In this document: in pieces, positions 18,348-26,412 of the stretch
Layout: each line of letters begins with the position of its first letter
Position numbering within the stretch: the stretch's first letter is position 1
Source of the DNA: an uncultured Clostridia bacterium
GTDB lineage: Bacteria > Bacillota > Clostridia > Christensenellales > UBA1242
DNA length: 42,966 nucleotides
Direction of reading: 5' to 3'
Assembly: GCA_944381825.1 (NCBI GenBank)
Contig: CALWMK010000013.1
Coordinates: forward strand, 1-42,966
Made by a program: the position numbers and the translations under genes
The notes under the pieces: generated by a model
Database searches by the model: none
What the model saw: the letters and a program-made list of their open reading frames with translations, nothing else
Told to the model about the DNA's origin: nothing

Positions 18348-19529
18348 TTAAACATTGTCAATTACCGCCACACCCGGCAAAATTTCGCCTTCTAATAATT
18401 TTAAACTTGCTCCACCACCAGTAGAAATGTGCGTTATTTTCTTTGACTTGCCAAGTCTATGAATTGCAGCAATACTATCCCCGCCGCCAACAACAGTTTT
18501 ACCTTTTACTTTTGCAATTTGTTTGGCAATTTTTTCCGTTCCTTTAGAAAAATTTTCAAATTCAAACACACCCAAAGGACCATTCCAAATAACGGTTTTA
18601 GCTTTTTTTAGTTCCTTAGAAAACAATTTTATCGTTTTAGGACCAATGTCTAAAGCAATTAAATTTTCTGGCACATTTGCACCTTTCACTCTAACTGCTT
18701 TGGCAGTTGGTGAAAAAACAGACGCACATAAATTATCAATAGGCAATAAAAGTTTAACATTTTTTCGACGAGCTTCTTCAATTATGTTTTTTGCCAATTC
18801 AAGTTTTTCGTCTTCAATCATTGATTTGCCAACTGCATAGCCTTGTGCCTTTAAAAAAGTATACGCCATTCCACCACCTATACAAATGGTGTCAACTTTT
18901 TTAAGAAGATTCATAACAACATATATTTTATCAGAAACCTTGGCTCCACCTAAAACTGCAACAAATGGTCTTTGAGGATTTTCCAAGGTAGAAAGGATGG
19001 TGTTCACCTCTTTTCCCATTAAATAGCCAACAGCATTTGGCAATAGTTTTGCAACACCAACAATTGATGCATGATTGCGATGTGCAGTTCCAAATGCATC
19101 ATTAACATAAATATCTGCCATTGAAGCCAGTTGTTTCGCAAATTCCATGTCGTTTTGTTCTTCACCCTTAAAAAATCGAAGGTTCTCTAATAGTAAAATT
19201 TCACCTGCATTTAATTTTTTTGCCTTTTCTTGAGCATCCGCCCCCACAACATCTTTTCCAAAATAAATTTTGTTAATTAAAAGATCAACCAAGCGTTTTG
19301 CAACTGGAATAAGTGAATATTTCATATTAAATTCACCATTGGGTCTACCCAAATGAGAACAAATTATAAGCCTTGCGCCTCTCGATAAAAGCTCCTTAAT
19401 TGTGGGAAGTGCATTAATAATTCTTGTGTCGTCTGTGATGTTTCCATTTTCATCTAATGGCACATTAAAATCCACGCGTAAAAGCACCCTTTTTCCCTTT
19501 ACATCTATATCTTCAATTGTTCTTTTCAT
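18348..19529 (-). CDS. pgk: Phosphoglycerate kinase
   Basis: 393 aa from ATG 19529. The GTG at 19535 is part of the GGAAGGTG ribosome site and is not used as the start. It transfers phosphate from 1,3-bisphosphoglycerate to ADP in glycolysis. Visible signatures are VLLRVDFNVPLDENG near the N-terminus, HLGRPNG, the nucleotide-site GGAKVSDK, WNGPLGVFE, and GGGDSIAAI and STGGGASLKLLEG near the end. Length and motif order are typical of bacterial PGK. It heads the pgk-tpiA-giant lipoprotein string. No gapA, gpmI or eno is in the window. Confidence 0.97.
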   Translation of the reverse strand: MKRTIEDIDVKGKRVLLRVDFNVPLDENGNITDDTRIINALPTIKELLSRGARLIICSHLGRPNGEFNMKYSLIPVAKRLVDLLINKIYFGKDVVGADAQEKAKKLNAGEILLLENLRFFKGEEQNDMEFAKQLASMADIYVNDAFGTAHRNHASIVGVAKLLPNAVGYLMGKEVNTILSTLENPQRPFVAVLGGAKVSDKIYVVMNLLKKVDTICIGGGMAYTFLKAQGYAVGKSMIEDEKLELAKNIIEEARRKNVKLLLPIDNLCASVFSPTAKAVRVKGANVPENLIALDIGPKTIKLFSKELKKAKTVIWNGPLGVFEFENFSKGTEKIAKQIAKVKGKTVVGGGDSIAAIHRLGKSKKITHISTGGGASLKLLEGEILPGVAVIDNV

Positions 19530-19599
19530 AAACACCTTCCTTTATTAAAAAAATTTTAACATATTGCAACATCTTCTTGCAAAGAATTTAAATCAAAAT

Positions 19600-19632
19600 A
19601 AAAAAATTATTATTTATATAAATAATAATTAC
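19600..19632 (-). terminator. AT-only hairpin terminator after dusB
   Basis: A perfect 26-nt palindrome made only of A and T (19605-19630) lies 3' of dusB. On the minus strand it is followed by a T-run. Weak pairing makes partial read-through into pgk plausible. Confidence 0.5.
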
Positions 19633-19644
19633 AAAAATAAATTT

Positions 19645-20574
19645 TTAAATATTTAATTTATTTTCAAAAACTTTTTTCATATTTCTTAAAACATCATCAA
19701 TATTTTCCATATTGGCAATTTGAAGTTTTAAATCTGGAGCATAAATTCCTTTTAAATACCATAAAAAATGTTTTCTTAAATATTTACATAGAAAATCATC
19801 CTTAAAAATTTGTCTTAACATAAAAACATGCCTACAAACAAAATCAAAAGGAGAAATATTACATTTTATTTTTTTGAGCTCGGCAAAAATCCAAGGTTTG
19901 CCCAATGCCCCTCTTGCAAGCGAAACACCATCCACTCCTGTTTGCCACATTTTTTCCAAAGTTTGTGAAGAGATAATATCTCCATTTCCAACAACAGGAA
20001 TTTTAACCAAAGAACAAATTTTAGAAATTGCCTCATAATCAACAACTCCGCTATAACCTTGAAGTCTGGTTCTTCCATGAACCGTAATATAATCCGCTCC
20101 TGCTTCTTCCAAGGCTTTTGCAATGTCATAATTAATGTTATTTTCACCCAATCTAATTTTAACTCCAATAGGTTTTTTGGTCGCTTTTTTGCAAGTTTGG
20201 ACAATTTCTTGCATTAGTTTTATGTTTCCAAGAAGAGCACTACCTTCACCATTTTTAACAATTTTGGGAGCTGGACAGCCAAAATTTAAATCGATAATAT
20301 TAAATTTTTTAAGTTCATGTTTCCTTATTGCTTCATAAAAAACTTGAGGTTCCTTACCAAAAAGTTGAACCGCACAAGGACTTTCTTCATTTAAGGTGTA
20401 AAGCATTTTAATTGTTTTTTCGCTACCATGCAAAAGACCTTTTGCACTTATCATCTCAGTATATGACAAATCAGCTCCACACTCTCTGCAAAGCGCTCTA
20501 AAAGCAAAATCTCCAACTCCTGCCATCGGAGAAAGAAATATAGAATTAGAAAAATTAAATTCACCAATTTTCAT
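19645..20574 (-). CDS. dusB: tRNA-dihydrouridine synthase (DusB-like)
   Basis: 309 aa. This flavoenzyme reduces uridines in tRNA to dihydrouridine using NADPH and FMN. It starts with the FMN-site motif SPMAGVGDFAFR, contains the catalytic C100 in LNFGCPAPK, the KIRLG strand, the HGRTRLQGYSG motif and the C-terminal VGNGDI and GVSLARGALGKPW phosphate-binding segments of a TIM barrel, followed by a short helical domain. Length and the C100 position suit the DusB group. No Shine-Dalgarno is seen. The -10 box of its promoter ends 7 nt before the ATG, so the transcript is probably leaderless. It follows the flippase gene by 44 bp. Confidence 0.92.
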   Translation of the reverse strand: MKIGEFNFSNSIFLSPMAGVGDFAFRALCRECGADLSYTEMISAKGLLHGSEKTIKMLYTLNEESPCAVQLFGKEPQVFYEAIRKHELKKFNIIDLNFGCPAPKIVKNGEGSALLGNIKLMQEIVQTCKKATKKPIGVKIRLGENNINYDIAKALEEAGADYITVHGRTRLQGYSGVVDYEAISKICSLVKIPVVGNGDIISSQTLEKMWQTGVDGVSLARGALGKPWIFAELKKIKCNISPFDFVCRHVFMLRQIFKDDFLCKYLRKHFLWYLKGIYAPDLKLQIANMENIDDVLRNMKKVFENKLNI

Positions 20575-20581
20575 TGAATTT

Positions 20582-20610
20582 ATTATATCTCAAATTAAAA
20601 ATATTTACAA
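20582..20610 (-). promoter_or_regulatory. dusB promoter giving a leaderless transcript
   Basis: Read on the minus strand: TTGTAA (20610-20605), a 17-bp spacer and TATAAT (20587-20582), then 7 nt to the ATG at 20574. Transcription would start at or within about 2 nt of the start codon, consistent with the absence of a ribosome site. Confidence 0.5.
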
Positions 20611-20618
20611 ATTAAAAA

Positions 20619-22166
20619 TTAATTTTTTTGTTTTTCTTTTAAACCAAAAATTAAGTTTTTAAAGGATAAAACTTTAAATAAAAACACTGGTAAAAAATAA
20701 ATTAAAATTCCAATAAATACTATGAATATTGTAGAAATATAAACATTAAAATTCTTTAATAACACCTTTAATTGTGAACAAATTATACCCATAATAATAG
20801 AACTTAAAATTGGTATTGACAAATCAAAAAACCTCATTTTAATATTACAAAATTTAGAAATTAATACTAAATTTAACAAACTAGAAATGCTATAAGAAAG
20901 TAAACTCGCTAAAGACATTCCATAAACACCATTGGTTTTTATGAACAAAATAAGAAAAAAGATATTTGACACAAAAAGAAGCATTAAAGAAACAAATGCC
21001 TGCCATTGCTTTTTCATGGCTTGTAACATTACAGTTGAAATTTGAACAATGCAAATAAACAAAATTGAAAGACTGGAAATTTGCATCATATTTGTTGCGA
21101 CATCAAAAAGTTCGTCCACAATTGCATTATTAAAGGCAATTTGTAGCACATTAGGCGCAAGAACATAAAGACCTACCATACAAGGAAAAGCTAAAATCCA
21201 AACAATTTTTAAACAATTTTTTATAGATTCCTCGGCCTCTTTCTTTTCATTTTTTTCAATTTTATATGCAAGAAGTGGAAGCAGACTTGTTGCAAGTGCG
21301 GTTGAAATTACAGTAGGAAAACTAATAATAGAATTAATCATTCCGCTTTGAATTCCATATACTGCGGTTGATGTAATATTTGACAAACCATTACTTGTCA
21401 GCAAATTAACCACCAATAAACTTGACACCACAGCCAAAAGCGGCAAAACCAAAGAGGTTAAAGTTATTGGCACTGAAAATCTTAAAAATTTATTCTTTTC
21501 AATCACACAAGTGGAATATAAATGAGAAAAAAATTTCGTCTTTTTATTAAACATAAAAGTATAAATCAAAAGATAAATGAAAGAAATAATCTCAGAAAGA
21601 CAAATTCCAATTAGAGCGCCTAAAAATCCATATTCAGCTCCATATCCAACCAATAAAACAGCAAACAAAATACCAAAAATCATTTTAAAAATTTGCTCGA
21701 AAATTTGAGAAAAAAAAGTTGGAAGCATATTCTCAAAGCCTTGAAACAATCCGCGGAACGCGCAAAGAATTGAAGAAAATATTATTGTAAGAGCAATTAT
21801 ATAATATCCTCTATAAACATTTTCCACACCTTGAAGCAAGGATATCCGATTTGCAAAAATCAAAAAAATAATGGCGAAAAAAATTCCTATCAATAAAGAA
21901 ATTTTAATCGCATAAAAAAAATATTTTTTTACCTTACCATAATCTCCATTTGCTCTTGACTGAGAAACAAAGCGAGATAAAGTTGCAGGGATTCCTCCAC
22001 TTACAAAAACCAAAGCAAAACTATAAATTGGAAAAACCATTTGATAATAGCCCATTCCCGTTGCCCCCAAAATGTTAGCTAGAGGTATTCTAAAAAATGC
22101 ACCTATAAATTTGCAAATAAAACCACCAATTGTCAATAACAATGTTCCTTTTATAAATTTTTTCAT
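20619..22166 (-). CDS. SpoVB/MurJ-type polysaccharide or lipid II flippase
   Basis: 515 aa with about 14 hydrophobic helices over its whole length, characteristic of the MOP superfamily. The N-terminal segment (GTLLLTIGGFICKFIGAFFRIP ... GATGMGYYQM ... SGGIPATLSRFVSQSRANGD) is the part most like SpoVB, MurJ and related export proteins of Bacillota, and RGLFQGFENMLPTFFSQIFEQ near 140-160 is another family hallmark. It probably flips a lipid-linked cell-wall or spore-cortex precursor. With spoIIE in the same window a sporulation role is reasonable, but the vegetative MurJ role cannot be excluded. No obvious ribosome site precedes the ATG. Confidence 0.82.
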   Translation of the reverse strand: MKKFIKGTLLLTIGGFICKFIGAFFRIPLANILGATGMGYYQMVFPIYSFALVFVSGGIPATLSRFVSQSRANGDYGKVKKYFFYAIKISLLIGIFFAIIFLIFANRISLLQGVENVYRGYYIIALTIIFSSILCAFRGLFQGFENMLPTFFSQIFEQIFKMIFGILFAVLLVGYGAEYGFLGALIGICLSEIISFIYLLIYTFMFNKKTKFFSHLYSTCVIEKNKFLRFSVPITLTSLVLPLLAVVSSLLVVNLLTSNGLSNITSTAVYGIQSGMINSIISFPTVISTALATSLLPLLAYKIEKNEKKEAEESIKNCLKIVWILAFPCMVGLYVLAPNVLQIAFNNAIVDELFDVATNMMQISSLSILFICIVQISTVMLQAMKKQWQAFVSLMLLFVSNIFFLILFIKTNGVYGMSLASLLSYSISSLLNLVLISKFCNIKMRFFDLSIPILSSIIMGIICSQLKVLLKNFNVYISTIFIVFIGILIYFLPVFLFKVLSFKNLIFGLKEKQKN

Positions 22167-22318
22167 ATTATTATTTTGTCAAAGATAAAAGGTATTATTT
22201 ATGAAATAAAAACAATTTTAATAATTTAAGAATTAGATTTTAACAAAAATTCACACACTTTCTATAAAATGTGTTAGCATTTTAAAAAACTATTTTGCTT
22301 TTTCATTTATTTTACCTA

Positions 22319-22347
22319 TTGACGTTTTTAAATTAAAAGCTTATAAT
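22319..22347 (+). promoter_or_regulatory. Promoter of the anchored HExxH protein gene
   Basis: TTGACG (22319-22324), a 17-bp spacer and TATAAT (22342-22347). The leader is about 40 nt, with AAGGA before the ATG at 22393. Confidence 0.65.
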
Positions 22348-22392
22348 ATAATGCATAATAAATGTTTTACAAATTTACTTTAAGGATAAAAA

Positions 22393-23436
22393 ATGAAAGA
22401 TAATATTGTATCAGACAACACAAATTTCAAGAATAACGATTCGGTAAAAATTTCAAAAAAATATCGTGTTAAAAAGAATATATCAAATTTTTTTAAAACA
22501 ACATTTTTGCTTGTCGCAGCTTCACTCCCAACAGTTGGATTTATGAACTATGGAAAAAATAAATCTTTAAAATACGAACAAAATAATTTCATTTTTGAAA
22601 ATAACAAGGTTAATGCAGACATAGATTATTTTGGTGGCGATTCAAGATATGTTTCAAATATATATAATTTTTTTTATTTTGGACAAAATAATCTTTATAA
22701 CCATTTCAATTTAGGCGAAAATCGCCCAATAAAAGTTGGTTTTAGTGAAAAAATAACAAACGAACAAAAAGAACAATTTGACTATTGTTTTAATTATTTA
22801 AATCAAATATTTGAAATTATCAATCCAAAATATTGTTTTGAACTAAAAGATTGTAATCAAGAAAAAGAATGCGATATTTTTGTGGATTTTCAAAATATTG
22901 AACAAAGAAATGGTTTAGACATAGGCGCACATGTTAATTGGAAAAAAAATTATTTTACTAATAGTTGTATTTCATCTGCTAAAATAACTTTTAATAGTTC
23001 ATTAAAATTATCTAACACTCAACTGCGCTTTTATATGCTTCATGAAATGATGCACATATTGTTGGGTTCTTCAGATATTAATGAAAAAGAATCCGAAACT
23101 TTTTCTATTTATAATTATGGTGATGTTGCCTTCATTATATCACAAATAGAAAATGCCTATTCTTCTAAAGCTGAAATTCCTACAAATGGATTAATCATAC
23201 ATAGACCTATTTTGACAAAAGAAGAAAAAAATAGCTATGTGTTTTTAACACCTGTTGACCTGGCAACACTAATTGCTCTTTATGGCGATTCTTCTAAAGC
23301 TGAAAACAAAATAAAATATATCGAATTACTAAACAAAACTGAAAGTGAATTGACCACTCATTTTGGAAATCAACCATTTTACAATCCAAAAGACATGCCA
23401 CAATTCAAATCAGAATCAAATGAATTTGAACAATAA
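22393..23436 (+). CDS. Membrane-anchored putative zinc metallopeptidase (HExxH), family not recognised
   Basis: 347 aa. A lysine-rich N-terminus precedes one hydrophobic segment at about 34-52, an uncleaved anchor or signal. The remainder is predicted to be outside the cell. The only recognisable motif is HEMMHILLGSSD (about 217-228), an HExxH with a downstream G and D. Metzincins have HExxHxxGxxH/D, whereas here three residues rather than two separate the second His from the Gly, so the fit is imperfect. A downstream glutamate-rich segment (EKESETFS) could supply a third ligand. No other domain is apparent, and the C-terminus is polar. It is transcribed with its own promoter; the following small gene has a separate one. 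Peptidase activity is inferred from the motif and location only. Confidence 0.6.
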   Translation: MKDNIVSDNTNFKNNDSVKISKKYRVKKNISNFFKTTFLLVAASLPTVGFMNYGKNKSLKYEQNNFIFENNKVNADIDYFGGDSRYVSNIYNFFYFGQNNLYNHFNLGENRPIKVGFSEKITNEQKEQFDYCFNYLNQIFEIINPKYCFELKDCNQEKECDIFVDFQNIEQRNGLDIGAHVNWKKNYFTNSCISSAKITFNSSLKLSNTQLRFYMLHEMMHILLGSSDINEKESETFSIYNYGDVAFIISQIENAYSSKAEIPTNGLIIHRPILTKEEKNSYVFLTPVDLATLIALYGDSSKAENKIKYIELLNKTESELTTHFGNQPFYNPKDMPQFKSESNEFEQ

Positions 23437-23523
23437 ATATTAATTTCATTTAATTTGTGTAGCCAAGTAAAGTTTAATTTATTTTTTAACACTTAAACTT
23501 AAGCTTTTTTGAATTTTACCATA

Positions 23524-23552
23524 TTGACAATATAAGATAATATTGTTATAAT
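23524..23552 (+). promoter_or_regulatory. Fully consensus promoter with an embedded inverted repeat
   Basis: TTGACA (23524-23529), a 17-bp spacer and TATAAT (23547-23552), with an extended-10 TGT at 23544-23546. The spacer holds the inverted repeat ACAATAT (23527-23533) / ATATTGT (23540-23546), placed like an operator, so a strong but repressible promoter is plausible. Confidence 0.75.
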
Positions 23553-23576
23553 ACTACACAAGAAAGGAGAATTAAT

Positions 23577-23987
23577 ATGGCTAATGAATATTTTAAATAT
23601 TTAACAATCTTTAAGCCAAAAAATACCGTTTATATAAATAGAGAACTTTATGCAAAAATGTTGGAAGATAGAGAAAAATACACTCCAGAGCTTATTGAAA
23701 ATTTTTTACTAGGAAAATTAACTGGAGATATAGCTGTTCCAAGTTCAAAATTCCCTCTTATTATGGCTGATTATGGCATTGCATCATCGGCACAGTTAAA
23801 CGGCTGTTGTGATATCAAGTGGGATTTGCTTTTAAAACTTTCACCAAACGAATTTGCAAAACAAATTTCACTTATAGCAAGAAAAATTGACATAACCTAT
23901 CCTTTTATATCTGAAAGATTAAGACAAATGTCAATTCAATTACAAAAGGAAAAAGAGGAACAAAAAAATAACAATCAAGAACTTTAA
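23577..23987 (+). CDS. Small hypothetical protein with charged C-terminal tail
   Basis: 136 aa, not recognised. An AAAGGAG site lies 7 nt before the ATG and the promoter upstream matches consensus, so it is very likely expressed. The protein is soluble with no signal or membrane segment: a mixed N-terminal half, a LMADYGIASSAQLNGCCDIKWD segment (cysteines about 78-79), and a C-terminal helix rich in Lys, Glu and Gln. It is monocistronic and ends at a strong bidirectional terminator. The operator-like inverted repeat in its promoter suggests regulated expression, possibly autoregulation, but no DNA-binding motif was identified. Confidence 0.75.
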   Translation: MANEYFKYLTIFKPKNTVYINRELYAKMLEDREKYTPELIENFLLGKLTGDIAVPSSKFPLIMADYGIASSAQLNGCCDIKWDLLLKLSPNEFAKQISLIARKIDITYPFISERLRQMSIQLQKEKEEQKNNNQEL

Positions 23988-23997
23988 ACTTATATTT

Positions 23998-24031
23998 AAA
24001 AAATGTAAGGAGCTTTCCTTACATTTTTTTT
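23998..24031. terminator. Bidirectional terminator
   Basis: A 14-bp perfect stem (23998-24011 with 24016-24029) with a GCTT loop, A-run on the left and T-run on the right. It separates the convergent genes at 23577 (+) and 24083 (-). Confidence 0.9.
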
Positions 24032-24082
24032 GTTATTTCATAAAATAATTAATTACAACTTTTCTTTTAACTTAATAAAAAA

Positions 24083-25258
24083 CTATAATTCTTGAATATT
24101 TTCTTTAGCGATTTTTATGTTCTCAACATCATTGTTTTTTATAACTTCACCTTTGTCTTCAACTATCGAAATTCTACCAAAATCTTTTTCTACTGCATTT
24201 TTGTTGATGGATTCATAAATTTTTTCAAGAGATTGCTTCATGTAATTTGAAATTGAATCTTCAGATAATTCTGAAATTTCATTATCTTTTGAAGTATTAC
24301 TATTAAATGGAGTTGGTGGCAATGTGGATGTTTTGCTCTTTGACTTTGGATTGCTTCCAGCTTTAGATTTATTAAACTTCACACCTCCCAAACCTTTTCC
24401 AAGTTTTATAATTTCTTCTTTTATTTTTTTAGGCGGTTCGGTGGCGATTTTCAAAATTTTATAATTAACTTTAGAATAACTGGTACGAAGTTTACCAAGC
24501 ATTTCATCAAACTCTTTTGGTCTATTTTTTTCATTTAAAATTATTTTATCTAAAAGCTTTTTTAAATTTCTGTAATAATCATTTTTTTTAGGGTCAAGAA
24601 ATTTTGAAAACTCGTGAGATAAAATTTTATATCTTCGTAAAATGAATTTGCCAAATTCTCCAGAGTTATCAAGCAATAACAACATTTTTTTCACATATAG
24701 TTTGTCTTTGTTTTTTGAAATTTGCAAGTAGCGTTCAAATTCAGCCTTCATCTTTGCCTTTTTATCTAATAAAACTTTTGCCAAATCTTCATTTTGTTTG
24801 TTTTTTCCTTCGCTTTCATCACTTGAAACAATATTAAACAGTTTTTTTACTTTTGTCATAAAATAAATGTCATCATCATCTTTATAATACAAAACTGGAG
24901 TGATTAAATCTTCAGCATTATCTCCTACAAAACTACTAAAATTTTCAACAAACTTTAATGTTGCATATTTAGTGCCCCTTCCCAAATTTCCGAAATCAAC
25001 AAAAAATTTAAAAACAACATTTCCACATTTTGCCTCAAGTTCTAACCGTGAATCATCTTGCTTTTTAATTGTTTTAAAAAGCGATGCAAGAATTTTTAAA
25101 ATTTCATCTGACACAACATATTTTCCATCTGCCTGAAACTCGCCCAACAGCTGATTTTCCATTTGTTCTATTTTAATTTCTTGCAAAAAATAGGTAGAAC
25201 TTTTTTCATCTACCTCTTTTGAATGATAAAAAGTTTTTAACTTAGTTTCGTTTACCAT
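24083..25258 (-). CDS. Hypothetical lysine-rich protein downstream of prfA
   Basis: 391 aa, not recognised. The protein is soluble, highly charged and probably largely helical from about 150 to 285 (DLAKVLLDKKAKMKAEFERYL onward). A disordered Lys/Ser/Thr/Pro linker follows (about 300-330, KSKAGSNPKSKSKTSTLPPTP), then an acidic C-terminal part. The N-terminal ~120 residues look like a small alpha/beta domain. There is no signal peptide, membrane segment or catalytic motif. It has a promoter of its own in the 79-bp gap after prfA, although read-through from prfA is possible. No clear ribosome site precedes the ATG. Confidence 0.75.
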   Translation of the reverse strand: MVNETKLKTFYHSKEVDEKSSTYFLQEIKIEQMENQLLGEFQADGKYVVSDEILKILASLFKTIKKQDDSRLELEAKCGNVVFKFFVDFGNLGRGTKYATLKFVENFSSFVGDNAEDLITPVLYYKDDDDIYFMTKVKKLFNIVSSDESEGKNKQNEDLAKVLLDKKAKMKAEFERYLQISKNKDKLYVKKMLLLLDNSGEFGKFILRRYKILSHEFSKFLDPKKNDYYRNLKKLLDKIILNEKNRPKEFDEMLGKLRTSYSKVNYKILKIATEPPKKIKEEIIKLGKGLGGVKFNKSKAGSNPKSKSKTSTLPPTPFNSNTSKDNEISELSEDSISNYMKQSLEKIYESINKNAVEKDFGRISIVEDKGEVIKNNDVENIKIAKENIQEL

Positions 25259-25302
25259 AAATAATTTTATTCTTAAAAATCTTTTTAAATTATACTATAA
25301 AG

Positions 25303-25331
25303 ATTATACCTTAAACTCAAAAACTTTGCAA
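25303..25331 (-). promoter_or_regulatory. Promoter of the hypothetical gene behind prfA
   Basis: On the minus strand: TTGCAA (25331-25326), a 17-bp spacer and TATAAT (25308-25303), about 45 nt before the ATG at 25258. Confidence 0.5.
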
Positions 25332-25337
25332 CACAAA

Positions 25338-26405
25338 TTAATTATGTTGAGCCAGTTTAATTTTTCTATCTTCAGCCATCAAAGCTTCCAACATTTCATC
25401 AATATTGCCGTCTAAAAAATCATTAAAATTGTGAACAGACATATTTATTCTATGGTCTGTAATTCTGCCTTGAGGATAATTATAAGTTCGAATTCTTTCA
25501 CTTCGATCACCTGTTCCAACCTGTTGTTTTCTATTTTCACTATATTTAGTGTCTGCTTGAGTTTTATAAAAATCATAAAGCTTAGAGCGCAAAATGCTCA
25601 TTGCTCTCTCCCTATTTTTTATCTGTGAGCGTTCATCTTGGCAACACACCACAATATTAGTTGGCAAATGTGTTATTCTAATTGCGCTTTCAGTTTTATT
25701 GACATGTTGCCCACCAGCCCCACTTGAACGATATGTATCAATTTTAAGGTCTTTATCCAAAATTTCCACATCAATTTCTTCAACTTCAGGAAGAACCGCA
25801 ACAGTGCAAGTTGAAGTGTGAACACGACCTTGAGTTTCAGTTTCTGGAACTCGCTGAACTCTATGTACACCACTTTCAAATTTTAACCTTGAATATGCCC
25901 CTTTACCCACTATTAAAAAACTTACCTCTTTGATGCCACCAAGTTCGGTTTCTGTCAAATCGGAAACTTCAATTTTAAAACCTCTTCTTTCTGCATATCT
26001 TGTATACATTTTAAAAAGAACATTAGCAAATAAGGCTGCCTCATCGCCACCAGCAGCTGGTCGTATTTCCATAATTACATTGCTTTCATCATTTTCATCT
26101 TTAGGAATTAAAAGTTCATTAAGTTGTTCAACTTTTTGTTCCAACTTTAAATTAAGAGAATTAATTTCCTCTTTGTAAAGTTGTTTCATTTCTTCGTCTT
26201 TTTCATCTTTCAAACTTTCATTCAATGTGTCAAGTTCAGCATTTAATTTCAAAAAGTCTTCATATGCAAAAACAATATCTTCAATTTTACTTCGTTCTTT
26301 AACAAGTTTTTTCCAACCCAAATTGTCAGCAATAATTTCAGGCTTTGCAATTTCTTCAGTTAAAAAATCAAATCTTTCTTTAACACTCTTTAAATTTTCA
26401 AACAT
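25338..26405 (-). CDS. prfA: Peptide chain release factor 1
   Basis: 355 aa, the normal length. It recognises UAA and UAG stop codons and triggers peptide release on the ribosome. The GGQ catalytic motif is at 231-233 (SSGAGGQHVN) and the stop-codon tripeptide is PET at 187-189 (HRVQRVPETETQGR), fitting the RF1 PxT rule rather than the RF2 SPF motif. The PAAGGDEAALFA and ERIRTYNYPQGRITDHR blocks are intact. AGGTG precedes the ATG. It follows the DUF1385-PrmC gene by 7 bp, matching the functional link in which PrmC methylates the GGQ glutamine. Confidence 0.97.
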   Translation of the reverse strand: MFENLKSVKERFDFLTEEIAKPEIIADNLGWKKLVKERSKIEDIVFAYEDFLKLNAELDTLNESLKDEKDEEMKQLYKEEINSLNLKLEQKVEQLNELLIPKDENDESNVIMEIRPAAGGDEAALFANVLFKMYTRYAERRGFKIEVSDLTETELGGIKEVSFLIVGKGAYSRLKFESGVHRVQRVPETETQGRVHTSTCTVAVLPEVEEIDVEILDKDLKIDTYRSSGAGGQHVNKTESAIRITHLPTNIVVCCQDERSQIKNRERAMSILRSKLYDFYKTQADTKYSENRKQQVGTGDRSERIRTYNYPQGRITDHRINMSVHNFNDFLDGNIDEMLEALMAEDRKIKLAQHN

Positions 26406-26412
26406 AATTCAC

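Noticed and set aside
19530..19535. GTG start for pgk
   Set aside because: It overlaps the GGAAGGTG ribosome site; the ATG at 19529 gives the canonical N-terminus.
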